The notes under the pieces are model-generated. The model did not search any database. It was not told where the DNA came from and saw nothing but the letters and a program-made list of their open reading frames with translations. The position numbers were made by a program, and so were the translations under genes. A stretch of DNA of 64,000 nt from NCBI RefSeq assembly GCF_000025305.1, contig NC_013740.1:1860001-1924000 (forward strand). Direction: 5' to 3'. The DNA is from Acidaminococcus fermentans DSM 20731 (GTDB taxonomy: Bacteria; Bacillota; Negativicutes; Acidaminococcales; Acidaminococcaceae). Each line of letters begins with the position of its first letter. Positions within the stretch are counted from its first letter, which is position 1. Shown piece by piece: positions 45,561 to 53,386 of the stretch.

Positions 45561-45959
45561 TCAGTCTGAATATATCCATTTCTTCCTTGAAAAATAATTC
45601 CAGACGGTCACCAGGGCCGAGGCCCCCACCTTGGACCCCATCACCGGCAGACCCAGGCTGCCCACGAAAAGACGCATGAGCAGCACGTTGTACACCAGGC
45701 CCAGGGTGGACACCAGGAGCACCAGGGAAAATTCCTTGCCCCGGCTGTACCGGACCCCGCTGGTGAACACCCAGATATTGGTGGCAATATAGTGGCATAC
45801 CGTGGAGCATAGATAGGCCACCGCCGTGGCCAGGAGATAGTTCCATCCCCAGCGGCTGTTGAACAGATAGACCAGCCCCCACTCAAACAAAGCAGCCGTG
45901 CCCCCAATGCAAAGATAACAGAGGACACGGATCTTTTCGCTTTTGGATTTCTGCAGCAT
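45561..45959 (-). CDS. GtrA-family membrane protein
   Basis: 132 residues, four membrane segments, with the CYLCIGGTAALFEWGLVYLF opening and C-terminal NYFSRKKWIY typical of GtrA proteins, which help move polyprenyl-linked sugars across the membrane. It starts one base after the bofA stop, with GGGG 7 nt upstream inside bofA, so the two are coupled. Confidence 0.85.
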   Translation of the reverse strand: MLQKSKSEKIRVLCYLCIGGTAALFEWGLVYLFNSRWGWNYLLATAVAYLCSTVCHYIATNIWVFTSGVRYSRGKEFSLVLLVSTLGLVYNVLLMRLFVGSLGLPVMGSKVGASALVTVWNYFSRKKWIYSD

Positions 45960-45960
45960 C

Positions 45961-46206
45961 TCAGTGCCCCATCAGCTGGACCAGCAGGATGAAGATCACT
46001 CCGGGAATGCCGAAGAATCCGGCCACCAGGGCCGTTGCAAAATGGATGGGGATGGTGACTCCGAAGATCCCTCCCAGCATATTGAACAGCCACAGCAGCA
46101 CCACCCCGCAGATCCCATTCCACAGAAGCTTCAGGGACAGGGAGAACATATTGATGATCAGGAACAGGACAACCAGGGCCGCCCCGCCTGCAATCCAGAT
46201 TTCCAT
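45961..46206 (-). CDS. bofA: BofA-family membrane protein
   Basis: 81 residues, two to three membrane segments, with the C-terminal GGIFGVTIPIHFATALVAGFFGIPGV motif of BofA. In Bacillus BofA inhibits the SpoIVFB protease that activates sigma-K. No sporulation protease is seen in this window. The order dnaX-ybaB-recR-bofA is the classic Firmicute arrangement and supports the call. Confidence 0.88.
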   Translation of the reverse strand: MEIWIAGGAALVVLFLIINMFSLSLKLLWNGICGVVLLWLFNMLGGIFGVTIPIHFATALVAGFFGIPGVIFILLVQLMGH

Positions 46207-46266
46207 TTATCTTGACCGCCTTTCCAGCACATGCCATCACCAGGACCGGGTCCCGGCCGGGCCATT

Positions 46267-46863
46267 TCAGATTTCCCGCCGGTTTTCCAAGGCCTTGTAC
46301 AGAGTCAGTTCATCGGCATACTCCAGGTCGCCGCCCACCGGCAGACCATGGGCGATCCGGCTGACTTTGATTCCCGTGGGACGGATCAGTCCGGCCAGAT
46401 AATTGGCCGTGGCTTCCCCTTCCACATCAGAATTGGTGGCGATGATCACTTCTTTGACCGTCCCTTTCTGGAGACGGAGCAGCAGTTCCCGGATCTTCAG
46501 CTGATCCGGCCCCACCCCGTCCAGGGGAGAGAGGACCCCATGGAGCACATGATACAGACCCTGGTAGCCCCGGGTCCGTTCCATGGCCGCCACATCCTGG
46601 GGCTGTTCCACCACACACACCAGGCTCCGGTCCCTTTTTTCGTCCTGGCAGATTTCACACAGTTCCCCTTCGCACAGATCGAAACACTGCCGGCAGAGAT
46701 GGACATGATCCTTCACATCCAGGAGAGCCCGGGCCAGTTCCTCCACATCTTCCCGCTTCATGTCCAGCACATGGTAGGCCAGACGCAGGGCCGACTTGGA
46801 ACCAATGCCCGGCAGACGCCGCAGCTGTTCGTGGAGCCGGGCCAGGGGTTTTACCATCCGCAT
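46267..46863 (-). CDS. recR: recombination mediator protein RecR
   Basis: 198 residues: helix-hairpin-helix (LRRLPGIGSKSALRLAYHVL), the C4 zinc finger CRQCFDLCEGELCEIC, then a Toprim domain (VCVVEQPQDV, ATNSDVEGEATA). RecR acts with RecF and RecO to load RecA at gaps. Start ATG at 46863; an ATG two codons later is possible. Lies 15 bp after ybaB. Confidence 0.95.
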   Translation of the reverse strand: MRMVKPLARLHEQLRRLPGIGSKSALRLAYHVLDMKREDVEELARALLDVKDHVHLCRQCFDLCEGELCEICQDEKRDRSLVCVVEQPQDVAAMERTRGYQGLYHVLHGVLSPLDGVGPDQLKIRELLLRLQKGTVKEVIIATNSDVEGEATANYLAGLIRPTGIKVSRIAHGLPVGGDLEYADELTLYKALENRREI

Positions 46864-46878
46864 GACCGGAACCGTTCC

Positions 46879-47211
46879 TTAAAACATCCCCGGCAGCTTC
46901 AGTCCGCCAGTCACTTTGCCCAGTTCCTTTTCCGTCATCTCGTCCACTTTCTTCATGGCATCATTGACGGCGGTGACGATCAGGTCCTGGAGCATTTCCA
47001 CGTCTTCCGGATCCACTGCATCCGGAGACAGGGTCAGGCTCACCAGATTCTTGTTGCCGTTGACCACGGCCTTGACGGCTTCCCCGCCGGCCGTACCTTC
47101 CACTTCCCGTTCCTTCAGTTCATCCTGGAGACGGGTCATTTCACTCTGCATTTTCTGTACTTTCTTCAGCATGCCCTGCATGCCGTTCATTGCCATTCCA
47201 CCTTTGAACAT
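46879..47211 (-). CDS. ybaB: YbaB/EbfC nucleoid-associated protein
   Basis: 110 residues with the YbaB fold (LKKVQKMQSEMTRLQDEL, VSLTLSPDAVDPEDVEMLQDLI). A small dimeric DNA-binding protein usually encoded between dnaX and recR, as here. AGGAGG lies 7 nt before the ATG. Confidence 0.94.
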   Translation of the reverse strand: MFKGGMAMNGMQGMLKKVQKMQSEMTRLQDELKEREVEGTAGGEAVKAVVNGNKNLVSLTLSPDAVDPEDVEMLQDLIVTAVNDAMKKVDEMTEKELGKVTGGLKLPGMF

Positions 47212-47247
47212 TTGGTTTCCTCCTAGTTTCCCCGCAGGGACTGTTTT

Positions 47248-49263
47248 TTATTCTTTATAAACTTCACCGCCAAAGACCTGCATGGCTTTTTTCACACCCT
47301 CGGGGAGTTCTCCCCTTGCTGCAGGCTTAGGAGCGGGACTTGCTGACTGGACGGACGGCGGCACTTCCGGATCAGGTTCCGGGAAGTCCTCTTCCGTCGG
47401 CGGTTCCGGAGGCAGAGGGATCTCTTCCTCCGGAGGGGGCGGCGGCTCCGGCAGCGGATCCGGCTGAGGCACCGGTTCAGGCGCCGCCGGGGCAGGCGCT
47501 GCCGCCGCATCCGTCTTTTTCCCCTGGGGCCGGTGCAGGGAGATTTCCCCTTCCTGCTGGACCACCCGGAGCCGGATGGACTGCCCCACCGCACCTTTCA
47601 GGATATCCTGGATCAGGTTCCGGAAAGCCGGCTCCTCCATCTTTTCCTTTCCATAGGCGGAGCTCACCCCCAGGAGCAGTTCCTGGTCCTGATAATCCGC
47701 CGCCCGGGCCATTTCCGCATACACCAGGAAGGTCCGCTTCCGACGCTGTTTCAGGCCCTGGAGCACCAGCTGCCACAGCTGCTGGGCCTGGGCCCGCCCG
47801 CTGCCGTCAAACTGGGGTTCTCCTTCCGGAGCAGCCGCCGGGCCCGCTTCCGGACGGGCCTCCGGCAACGGTGCAGGTGCAGGTACGGGTGCAGGTTCTG
47901 CCGGAGCCGGTGCAGGGGGTTCCTGGCTGATTTCCTGCCGGGCAGCCGCTGCCATCCGGGCAAAAGCATCCCGGACCGTTCCCCCGGTAGGGGGAGCGGA
48001 AGGTCCAGGGGTAGCCGGCACCGGTCCCTGCGGCACCGGCCGGGAAGCCGAAACCGCCTGGACTGCCGCCGGAGCAGCCGGCACCGCCGTCACAAAGGTT
48101 GGAGCGGTTCCATTGCCCTGCCGGAGGGCGGCCACCTGCTGTTCCAGACTGTCGATCCGGGCCAGGAGCGCCGCTTCCGTATTTCCCCGATTTTCGCACA
48201 GATCAAAAAGACAAAGTTCCCCCACGATTTTTTTCCGCAGGGAATATTTGCTTTCCCGGATGGCCTCATGGATCCGTTCCACACTGGCCACAATCTGGCT
48301 GGACGTGAACAGGGACGCCGTTTCTGCCAGGGCTTCCCGGGTATCGGTCAGGTAGATTTCCTGGTATTCCCGGTCCGCCTGATACAGCAGCAGCGCCCGG
48401 AAATATTCCAGCAGCTCCGCCAGGATCTGCTCCATTTCCTTGCCCTGTTCCAGCAGCTGGCCCAGGGCATCCAGGGCCCCGGAAAGATTTTTCTGGCCGA
48501 TCCGGGTCACCAGTTCCCGGAGCTTTTCCCGGCCCACCAGGCCCAGGACCTGTCGGACCGTTTCCGCCGTCACCGGACTGGCCATGACACTGCACTGGTC
48601 CAGCAGGCTCAGGGCATCCCGGAGCCCCCCGTCCGCCTGGATGGCCATGAGACGCAAAGCTTCCGGTTCCGCCTGGATATGGCTGCCTTTGGCCACCTTC
48701 TCCAGGTGTTCCGCGATTTCATCCACCGTGGCCCGGCGGAAATCGAACCGCTGACACCGGGACAGGATGGTGTTCAGGATTTTCTGGGGTTCCGTGGTGG
48801 CCAGGATGAACACCACATGTTCCGGCGGTTCCTCCAGGGTTTTCAGCAGCGCATTGAAGGCGTCGGTGGTGATCATGTGGACTTCGTCGATGATGTACAC
48901 CTTGTAGCGGCAGGAAGTGGGAGCAAAATACACCTGCTCCCGGAGTTTCCGGATTTCATCGATGCCCCGGTTGGACGCGGCGTCGATTTCCACCACATCC
49001 CCGCAGGTCCCCTCCGTGATTTCCCGGCAGTTGCTGCACTGATTGCAAGGATGGGCTGTGGGCCCCTTTTCACAGTTCAGGGCCTTGGCCAGGATCCGGG
49101 CCGTACTGGTCTTCCCGGTACCCCGGGGACCGGCAAACAGATAGGCATGGGAAATTCGCCCGGTTTCCAGGGCGTTGGTCAGAGCTTTCTTGATGGGCGC
49201 CTGCCCCACCAGATCGTCAAAATCCTGGGGGCGCCAGGTCCGGTACAGTGCTACGTATGCCAT
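47248..49263 (-). CDS. dnaX: DNA polymerase III gamma/tau subunit DnaX
   Basis: 671 residues. AAA+ clamp loader ATPase with Walker A GPRGTGKT, the zinc module CEKGPTAHPCNQCSNC, Walker B IIDEVH and an SRC motif (LSRCQRFDFR). A long Pro/Ala-rich linker (about 390-460) follows, then tau-specific domains and a second Pro/Glu-rich stretch. I chose the ATG at 49263 with AAAGG 9 nt upstream; an ATG three codons earlier overlaps that site. No convincing internal frameshift signal for gamma was found. Confidence 0.94.
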   Translation of the reverse strand: MAYVALYRTWRPQDFDDLVGQAPIKKALTNALETGRISHAYLFAGPRGTGKTSTARILAKALNCEKGPTAHPCNQCSNCREITEGTCGDVVEIDAASNRGIDEIRKLREQVYFAPTSCRYKVYIIDEVHMITTDAFNALLKTLEEPPEHVVFILATTEPQKILNTILSRCQRFDFRRATVDEIAEHLEKVAKGSHIQAEPEALRLMAIQADGGLRDALSLLDQCSVMASPVTAETVRQVLGLVGREKLRELVTRIGQKNLSGALDALGQLLEQGKEMEQILAELLEYFRALLLYQADREYQEIYLTDTREALAETASLFTSSQIVASVERIHEAIRESKYSLRKKIVGELCLFDLCENRGNTEAALLARIDSLEQQVAALRQGNGTAPTFVTAVPAAPAAVQAVSASRPVPQGPVPATPGPSAPPTGGTVRDAFARMAAAARQEISQEPPAPAPAEPAPVPAPAPLPEARPEAGPAAAPEGEPQFDGSGRAQAQQLWQLVLQGLKQRRKRTFLVYAEMARAADYQDQELLLGVSSAYGKEKMEEPAFRNLIQDILKGAVGQSIRLRVVQQEGEISLHRPQGKKTDAAAAPAPAAPEPVPQPDPLPEPPPPPEEEIPLPPEPPTEEDFPEPDPEVPPSVQSASPAPKPAARGELPEGVKKAMQVFGGEVYKE

Positions 49264-49354
49264 CGTTCCCATCCTTTCTGCAGTGCTTCTTTGCTATTAT
49301 ACCTTTTTTCCATGGACGCTTTCAACTGGATTCTTCTCTTTTTCAAAAAATCTC

Positions 49355-49383
49355 TTGACAAGGGCAGGGAAATCCGATATACT
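49355..49383 (+). promoter_or_regulatory. tRNA-Ser(GGA) promoter
   Basis: Perfect -35 TTGACA, 17-bp spacer, -10 TATACT, 62 bp before the tRNA 5' end. One of the strongest promoters in the window, as expected for a stable RNA. Confidence 0.88.
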
Positions 49384-49445
49384 AAATCTCGCAGTTGTCG
49401 TTACGGCACTGAAAACTGAATAGCTGTCTGTCAGCAATTCAACCT

Positions 49446-49536
49446 GGAGAGTTGTCCGAGTGGTTGAAGGAGCACGCCTGGAAAGCGTGTATACGGGATA
49501 ACCGTATCGAGGGTTCGAATCCCTCACTCTCCGCCA
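49446..49536 (+). tRNA. tRNA-Ser (anticodon GGA)
   Basis: 91 bases including encoded CCA. Acceptor GGAGAGT pairs with ACTCTCC. The anticodon loop CTGGAAA gives anticodon GGA. A long variable arm (TATACGGGATAACCGTATC) marks a class II tRNA, and the T-arm GGGTTCGAATCCC is standard. Reads UCC/UCU. Confidence 0.96.
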
Positions 49537-49549
49537 TTTTTATCCAATC

Positions 49550-49575
49550 AGCCGCGTCCAGCGGCTTTTATTTTT
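49550..49575 (+). terminator. hairpin after tRNA-Ser(GGA)
   Basis: Stem AGCCGC / GCGGCT followed by TTTTATTTTT on the plus strand. I see no separate promoter between here and ffs, so some read-through into ffs is likely. Confidence 0.65.
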
Positions 49576-49700
49576 CCGGCGGACTGCAGGAGTGGGTCCT
49601 GCGCAATGGAGGCCTGTGAACCTTGTCAGGTCCGGAAGGAAGCAGCAATAAGCGGATACCCCCATGTGCCGCAGGGGTGCCTGCCCCTGCAGCCCGCCGG
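49576..49700 (+). ncRNA. ffs: signal recognition particle 4.5S RNA
   Basis: The GTCAGGTCCGGAAGGAAGC sequence is the conserved domain IV loop of bacterial SRP RNA, paired with flanking strands into a long hairpin. The ends CCGGCGGACTGCAGG and CCTGCAGCCCGCCGG close it. Size (~120 nt) is that of the small Alu-less type. Mature ends are inferred from the stem. Confidence 0.93.
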
Positions 49701-49710
49701 GAAAATAAAG

Positions 49711-49745
49711 AAAAAAGGCTGTTGCCCGCGCAACAGTCTTTTTTT
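49711..49745 (+). terminator. ffs terminator (CTGTTGC type)
   Basis: Stem GCTGTTGC / GCAACAGT followed by TTTTTTT on the plus strand. Confidence 0.85.
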
Positions 49746-49746
49746 G

Positions 49747-49806
49747 TCGCGGGCCGTGACTCGCGGCCCGTGACGGGGGGTGTGAATTCTTTCACACCCC
49801 CTTTTT
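49747..49806 (+). repeat. heptad array plus TGTGAA-type hairpin after ffs
   Basis: Four 7-bp units TCGCGGG, CCGTGAC, TCGCGGC, CCGTGAC (49747-49774). The hairpin GGGGGTGTGAA / TTCACACCCCC with a plus-strand U-run (49776-49806) follows directly. That U-run overlaps the stop codon of the minus-strand gene. Confidence 0.8.
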
Positions 49807-51205
49807 AGTACACTTCCAACACCTTCCCCGGATTCAGGATATCCAGCGGGTCCAGTGCTTTTTTGATGGTTTCCATCATGTACAGCTCTCCCGGATCCGC
49901 CAGCCGGGCCAGCTGTTTCACTTTTTTGGCCCCGATACCGTGTTCCCCGCTGAGCTTTCCTCCCAGAGCGTAGATGTACCGGTAGGCCTTTTCATGGAAG
50001 GCATCCAGGGCCTGCTCCCACTCCTCGTCGGACAGTTCTCCCTTCAGGATGGCAAAATGCAGGTTCCCGTCCCCGGCATGGGCCAGGGTGAACACCCGGA
50101 AGGGATATTTTTGGGCTTCAGCGGACAGTTCATCGATGGCCTGGGCGATTTTGTCCAGAGGCACCACGAAATCATCACTGGTCATGACTTTGCTCAGCAC
50201 CCGGGCGGATTCCAGGCAGTTCTTCCGCAGGGTCCACACCCGGTCATCGGCCACCCGCACATCCGCTGCTCCATGGCTCCGGCACAGGTCGTCCAGCTGG
50301 ACCAGCTTCCGGTCCAGGTCTTCCTCATCGAAACTTTCCAGGGTGATGATCACATAGGACCCATCCTCATAATGGCCCAGGTCCAGCCGGGAATAGTCGC
50401 TGGCGATCCGTACGAACCCGTTGTCCATAAATTCCACACTGGTGGGGTTCAGCCCCTGCCGGAGCAGCACCGGGACGATGCCGGTGGCTTTGGCCTGGTC
50501 CGTAAAGATGGCCAGTACATCGGCCTTAAAAAGAGCCTGGGGCAGCAGCTTCAGGGTCACTTCAGCAATGATTCCCAAGGTGCCTTCACTGCCAATCACC
50601 AGCTGATCCAGGCAATACCCGGTGGCATTCTTTTTGCACCGGGTCCCCAGATGGGCAATTTCCCCATTGGGCAGCACCACTTCAACGGCATGGACCTGGT
50701 CCCGGGTGGTGCCGTAGCGGACAGCCTTGTCACCCCCGGCATTGGTGGCCAGGTTGCCCCCGATCAGACAGCTGTCAGCACTGCAGGGATCCCCGGCATA
50801 GAACAGGCCTTTTTCTCGGGCGGCCTGCTGCACATCTCCGGTACGGGCACCGGCCTGGGCCCGCAGGTACATCCCTTCCGGACTCACTTCCAGGATCTTA
50901 TCCAGCCGTTCCATAAGCAGCACCAGACCGCCGCACACAGGGATGGCCCCATCGGACACACTGGTGCCGCCGCTGCGGGGCGTCACCGGAAACTGTTCTG
51001 CATTGGCCAGCTTCATGATGGAAGCGATTTCTTCTGTGGAAGCCGGTGCCACCACTGCCTCCGGCCGGTGGAATTTCCGGGGATCCGTTTCCTCGTCGGT
51101 CTTGTACTGTTCCAGATGGTCCGGATCCGTCCAGACATACTTCTCTCCTACAATACTGCGCAGCTGTTCCAGGATTTCTCCAGTAATGGGGTGATAGGTT
51201 TTCAT
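49805..51205 (-). CDS. FAD-linked 2-hydroxyacid dehydrogenase (GlcD/DLD family)
   Basis: 466 residues: an FAD-binding PCMH domain (about 35-215, with PRSGGTSVSDGAIP and GGNLATNAGGDKAVRYG) and the C-terminal FAD-oxidase cap (TLAHAGDGNLHF, GEHGIGAKK). Family members oxidise D-lactate, glycolate or D-2-hydroxyglutarate. In an amino-acid-fermenting host a 2-hydroxyglutarate or lactate role is possible, but substrate cannot be fixed. The ATG at 51205 with GGAAAG upstream starts the conserved protein; an extension to 51328 would run back towards the tRNA. No etf or lactate permease gene is adjacent. Confidence 0.87.
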   Translation of the reverse strand: MKTYHPITGEILEQLRSIVGEKYVWTDPDHLEQYKTDEETDPRKFHRPEAVVAPASTEEIASIMKLANAEQFPVTPRSGGTSVSDGAIPVCGGLVLLMERLDKILEVSPEGMYLRAQAGARTGDVQQAAREKGLFYAGDPCSADSCLIGGNLATNAGGDKAVRYGTTRDQVHAVEVVLPNGEIAHLGTRCKKNATGYCLDQLVIGSEGTLGIIAEVTLKLLPQALFKADVLAIFTDQAKATGIVPVLLRQGLNPTSVEFMDNGFVRIASDYSRLDLGHYEDGSYVIITLESFDEEDLDRKLVQLDDLCRSHGAADVRVADDRVWTLRKNCLESARVLSKVMTSDDFVVPLDKIAQAIDELSAEAQKYPFRVFTLAHAGDGNLHFAILKGELSDEEWEQALDAFHEKAYRYIYALGGKLSGEHGIGAKKVKQLARLADPGELYMMETIKKALDPLDILNPGKVLEVY

Positions 51206-51263
51206 GCTTCTTTCCTTCCTTCGAGAGCCGCCGGGCCTGCGGCCGCTACAGTTTTTATGCAAT

Positions 51264-51296
51264 AAAAAAGGCCTGTCCATCAGGACAGGTCTTTTC
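51264..51296 (-). terminator. terminator of tRNA-Ser(CGA)
   Basis: Stem CCTGTCC / GGACAGG with a loop of four bases and TTTTTT on the minus strand, 45 bp after the tRNA 3' end. Confidence 0.75.
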
Positions 51297-51341
51297 CATG
51301 AGCCCGGAACAGGCACCGCTGCAGACAACGGTGCCCAGAGC

Positions 51342-51429
51342 TGGCGGATGGAGAGGGATTCGAACCCTCGGTACCTTGCGGTACACTTGATTTCGAGTCA
51401 AGCACCTTCGACCACTCGGACACCCATCC
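51342..51429 (-). tRNA. tRNA-Ser (anticodon CGA)
   Basis: 88 bases with encoded CCA. The anticodon loop CTCGAAA gives CGA, reading UCG. The long variable arm (TACCGCAAGGTA) marks a class II tRNA; T-arm GGGTTCGAATCCC. The acceptor stem closes with one G-U pair. Confidence 0.95.
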
Positions 51430-51452
51430 ATGAGAGTTTTATTATACCATAC

Positions 51453-51932
51453 TTACCGCCGTGCTTTCAAAAAATCCTGCAAAATTTTCCGGCACTCTTC
51501 TTCCAGCACCCCGGCGGTTACTTCCGTCCGGAAGTTCAGGGACGGATGAGCCGGCAGGTTGAACTGGGAACCGCAGGACCCGGCGGCACTGTCCCAGGCC
51601 CCGTACACCAGCCTCCCCACCCGGGCGTTCCAGATGGCCCCGGCGCACATGGGGCAGGGTTCCAGGGTCACGTACAGGGTGGTGTCGCTGAGCCGCCAGC
51701 GCCGGAGCAGCCGGCAGGCCTGCCGGATCACCAGGAACTCCGCATGGGCAGTGGCATCCCGGTCCTGTTCCCGCCGGTTGTGATCCCGGGCCAGCACCTG
51801 TCCATCCCGGACCAGCACGGCCCCCACGGGTATCTCTCCCTCCCGGGCCGCCTGCCGGGCTTCCTCCAGGGCCATTTCCATGAAATGCACATCCCTCTGC
51901 CCGGCAAGGCTGTTTCCTGCATTCTGCACCAT
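51453..51932 (-). CDS. tadA: tRNA adenosine(34) deaminase TadA
   Basis: 159 residues of the cytidine/deoxycytidylate deaminase fold: HAEFLVI with the catalytic Glu, and LEPCPMCAGAI with two zinc Cys. TadA makes inosine at the wobble base of tRNA-Arg(ACG). The ATG at 51932 has AAGGAG 8 nt upstream; an earlier ATG at 51956 lacks a site. Lies directly upstream of tRNA-Ser(CGA) on the same strand. Confidence 0.93.
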   Translation of the reverse strand: MVQNAGNSLAGQRDVHFMEMALEEARQAAREGEIPVGAVLVRDGQVLARDHNRREQDRDATAHAEFLVIRQACRLLRRWRLSDTTLYVTLEPCPMCAGAIWNARVGRLVYGAWDSAAGSCGSQFNLPAHPSLNFRTEVTAGVLEEECRKILQDFLKARR

Positions 51933-52057
51933 CTTGTTTTCTCCTTTTCCCCCCATCAGTGATGTGACGGGCTGCCCGGCGCGCAGCCCCTGGGGTTCCC
52001 ATTCACACAGGCAACAATCTGCCTGCAAATTTGATCCGGCCGCAGCAACCCCTTCTC

Positions 52058-52981
52058 CTACTCCCTCTTGGTCAGTTTGTGCAGATCATAGGGCGTATCC
52101 TGGTACACCACGTTCAGCCAGTTCAGGTAGAACAGATGGGCGTAGCTGCACCATTTGAACAGCGGTTCCTGGGTGGTGTCGTCGGTAGGATAGTAATGTT
52201 TGGGCAGGGATGGATTCAGTCCCTTGTCCCGGTCCCGGACGTATTCATCCCGCAGGGTCATCCGGTCGTATTCAAAATGGCCCATGACGAAGATCCGGCG
52301 CATATCGGCAGTGGCACAGATGTTGATGCCGTTTTCCACGCTGCGGCTGAGCACCTGGAGATCCGGCGTACTGTACACTTTGGCGTCGTCCACCGTGGTG
52401 TACCGGGACTGGGGAATGAAGTACCGGTCGTCGAAGCCCCGGAGCAGCGGATGGTTCCGGACCGTGAGGCCGTAGGGATAGATGCCGCAGAGCTTCTGGG
52501 GGAACATTTTCTTGGGCACATCATAATAATAGTACAGACCGGCCTGGGCGCCCCAACAGTAATGGAGTACGGAATACACGTGGGTCCGGGCCCATTCCAG
52601 ATACTCCTCGATTTCCCCCCAGTATTCCACCTCTTCAAATTCCATTTTCTCCACCGGCGCCCCTGTAACGATGAGACCGTCGTAATACCGGTCCTGGACA
52701 TCGCTGAATTCCAGATAGGCGGATTCCAGGTAGGAATTGTCCGTGTGGGTCCCCACCCGGCTCACCGGCCGGCAGAAGTCCACTTCCAGCTGCAGGGGGG
52801 AATTGCCCAAAAGGCGCAGCAGCTGCAGTTCTGTGGGCTTTTTCAGGGGCATCAGGTTCAGGATCAGGATTTTCAGGGGACGGATGTCCTGGGTCATGGC
52901 CCGGTCATTGTCGATGGTGATGATATTCTCTTCCCGCAGCTTTTCCTTGGCGGAAAGATGGCTGTCGATTTTGATTGGCAT
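52058..52981 (-). CDS. metA: homoserine O-acyltransferase MetA, predicted acetyl-CoA dependent
   Basis: 307 residues with nucleophile Cys142 (HYCWGAQAG) and the His235/Glu237 pair (GHFEYD), matching the MetA triad numbering exactly. It activates homoserine for methionine synthesis. Residue 111 is Glu (TGAPVEKMEF); in MetA enzymes Glu111 goes with acetyl-CoA and Gly111 with succinyl-CoA, so acetyl is predicted despite the common succinyltransferase name. AAAGGAG precedes the ATG. Expression is controlled by the T-box leader upstream. Confidence 0.94.
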   Translation of the reverse strand: MPIKIDSHLSAKEKLREENIITIDNDRAMTQDIRPLKILILNLMPLKKPTELQLLRLLGNSPLQLEVDFCRPVSRVGTHTDNSYLESAYLEFSDVQDRYYDGLIVTGAPVEKMEFEEVEYWGEIEEYLEWARTHVYSVLHYCWGAQAGLYYYYDVPKKMFPQKLCGIYPYGLTVRNHPLLRGFDDRYFIPQSRYTTVDDAKVYSTPDLQVLSRSVENGINICATADMRRIFVMGHFEYDRMTLRDEYVRDRDKGLNPSLPKHYYPTDDTTQEPLFKWCSYAHLFYLNWLNVVYQDTPYDLHKLTKRE

Positions 52982-53004
52982 AACGATCACTCCTTTGTTT
53001 TTCC

Positions 53005-53260
53005 ATAAAAAAAGCTTCCGTCCCTGCAGGGACGAAAGCATCGTGGTACCACCCGGCTTCGCCTGGCATGCCAGGCCTCTCGAGCACACGCCAAAGCGGA
53101 TGCTCCAGTGCTGTAACGGGCACCCCCGGATGACCTACTGCTGTTCAATCATCTGCTCCAAGGCCATGTTCCCCTTTTTCGCCGCACTTCCTTGCACCAG
53201 GATGGAAGCTCTCTGTGCCGGCCTGCCAAGGGTACTCTTCTTTTCATTGCAGGTATGTCT
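53005..53260 (-). promoter_or_regulatory. methionine T-box leader of metA
   Basis: On the minus strand the leader shows GAGTACC near the stem I base, GAGAG and GGTGCAAGG. The segment GAACATGGCCTTGGAGC has a Met codon ATG (53167-53165) in specifier position. The T-box sequence GGGTGGTACCACG (about 53054-53042) and an intrinsic terminator (GCTTTCGTCCCTGCAGGGACGG then U-run, 53040-53007) complete it. Uncharged tRNA-Met would bind the ATG and favour antitermination, turning metA on when methionine is short. It fills most of the 405-bp gap between metA and the Crp/Fnr gene. Confidence 0.93.
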
Positions 53261-53274
53261 ATCAAATTGCTTAC

Positions 53275-53303
53275 AATTTAGCACAGAACTTTTTTTTCGT
53301 CAA
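53275..53303 (-). promoter_or_regulatory. metA promoter
   Basis: -35 TTGACG (53303-53298), 17-bp spacer, -10 TAAATT (53280-53275) on the minus strand, just upstream of the T-box. Confidence 0.75.
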
Positions 53304-53315
53304 GAGGGAACCCCC

Positions 53316-53344
53316 TTGCCAACTTTTCTTTTTCGCCGTATACT
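53316..53344 (+). promoter_or_regulatory. promoter of the Crp/Fnr-family gene
   Basis: -35 TTGCCA, 17-bp spacer, -10 TATACT on the plus strand, divergent from the metA promoter. Confidence 0.82.
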
Positions 53345-53361
53345 GGGGACAGATTATTTTT

Positions 53362-53375
53362 GTTGTTTTAACAAC
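53362..53375. promoter_or_regulatory. possible autoregulatory operator
   Basis: Inverted repeat GTTGTT-TT-AACAAC between the -10 box and the GGAGG ribosome site of the Crp/Fnr-family gene. A regulator bound here would block its own transcription. Confidence 0.5.
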
Positions 53376-53386
53376 GGAGGCAAAAT

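Noticed and set aside
47284-47296. A6G stretch in dnaX as programmed frameshift site for the gamma subunit
   Set aside because: It lies near the C-terminal end and in the wrong phase for the slippery heptamer.
51933-52057. Two GC-rich hairpins between tadA and metA (GGGCTGC/GCAGCCC and CAGGCA/TGCCTG)
   Set aside because: They may form metA's end, but no U-run follows either one, so I do not call a terminator.
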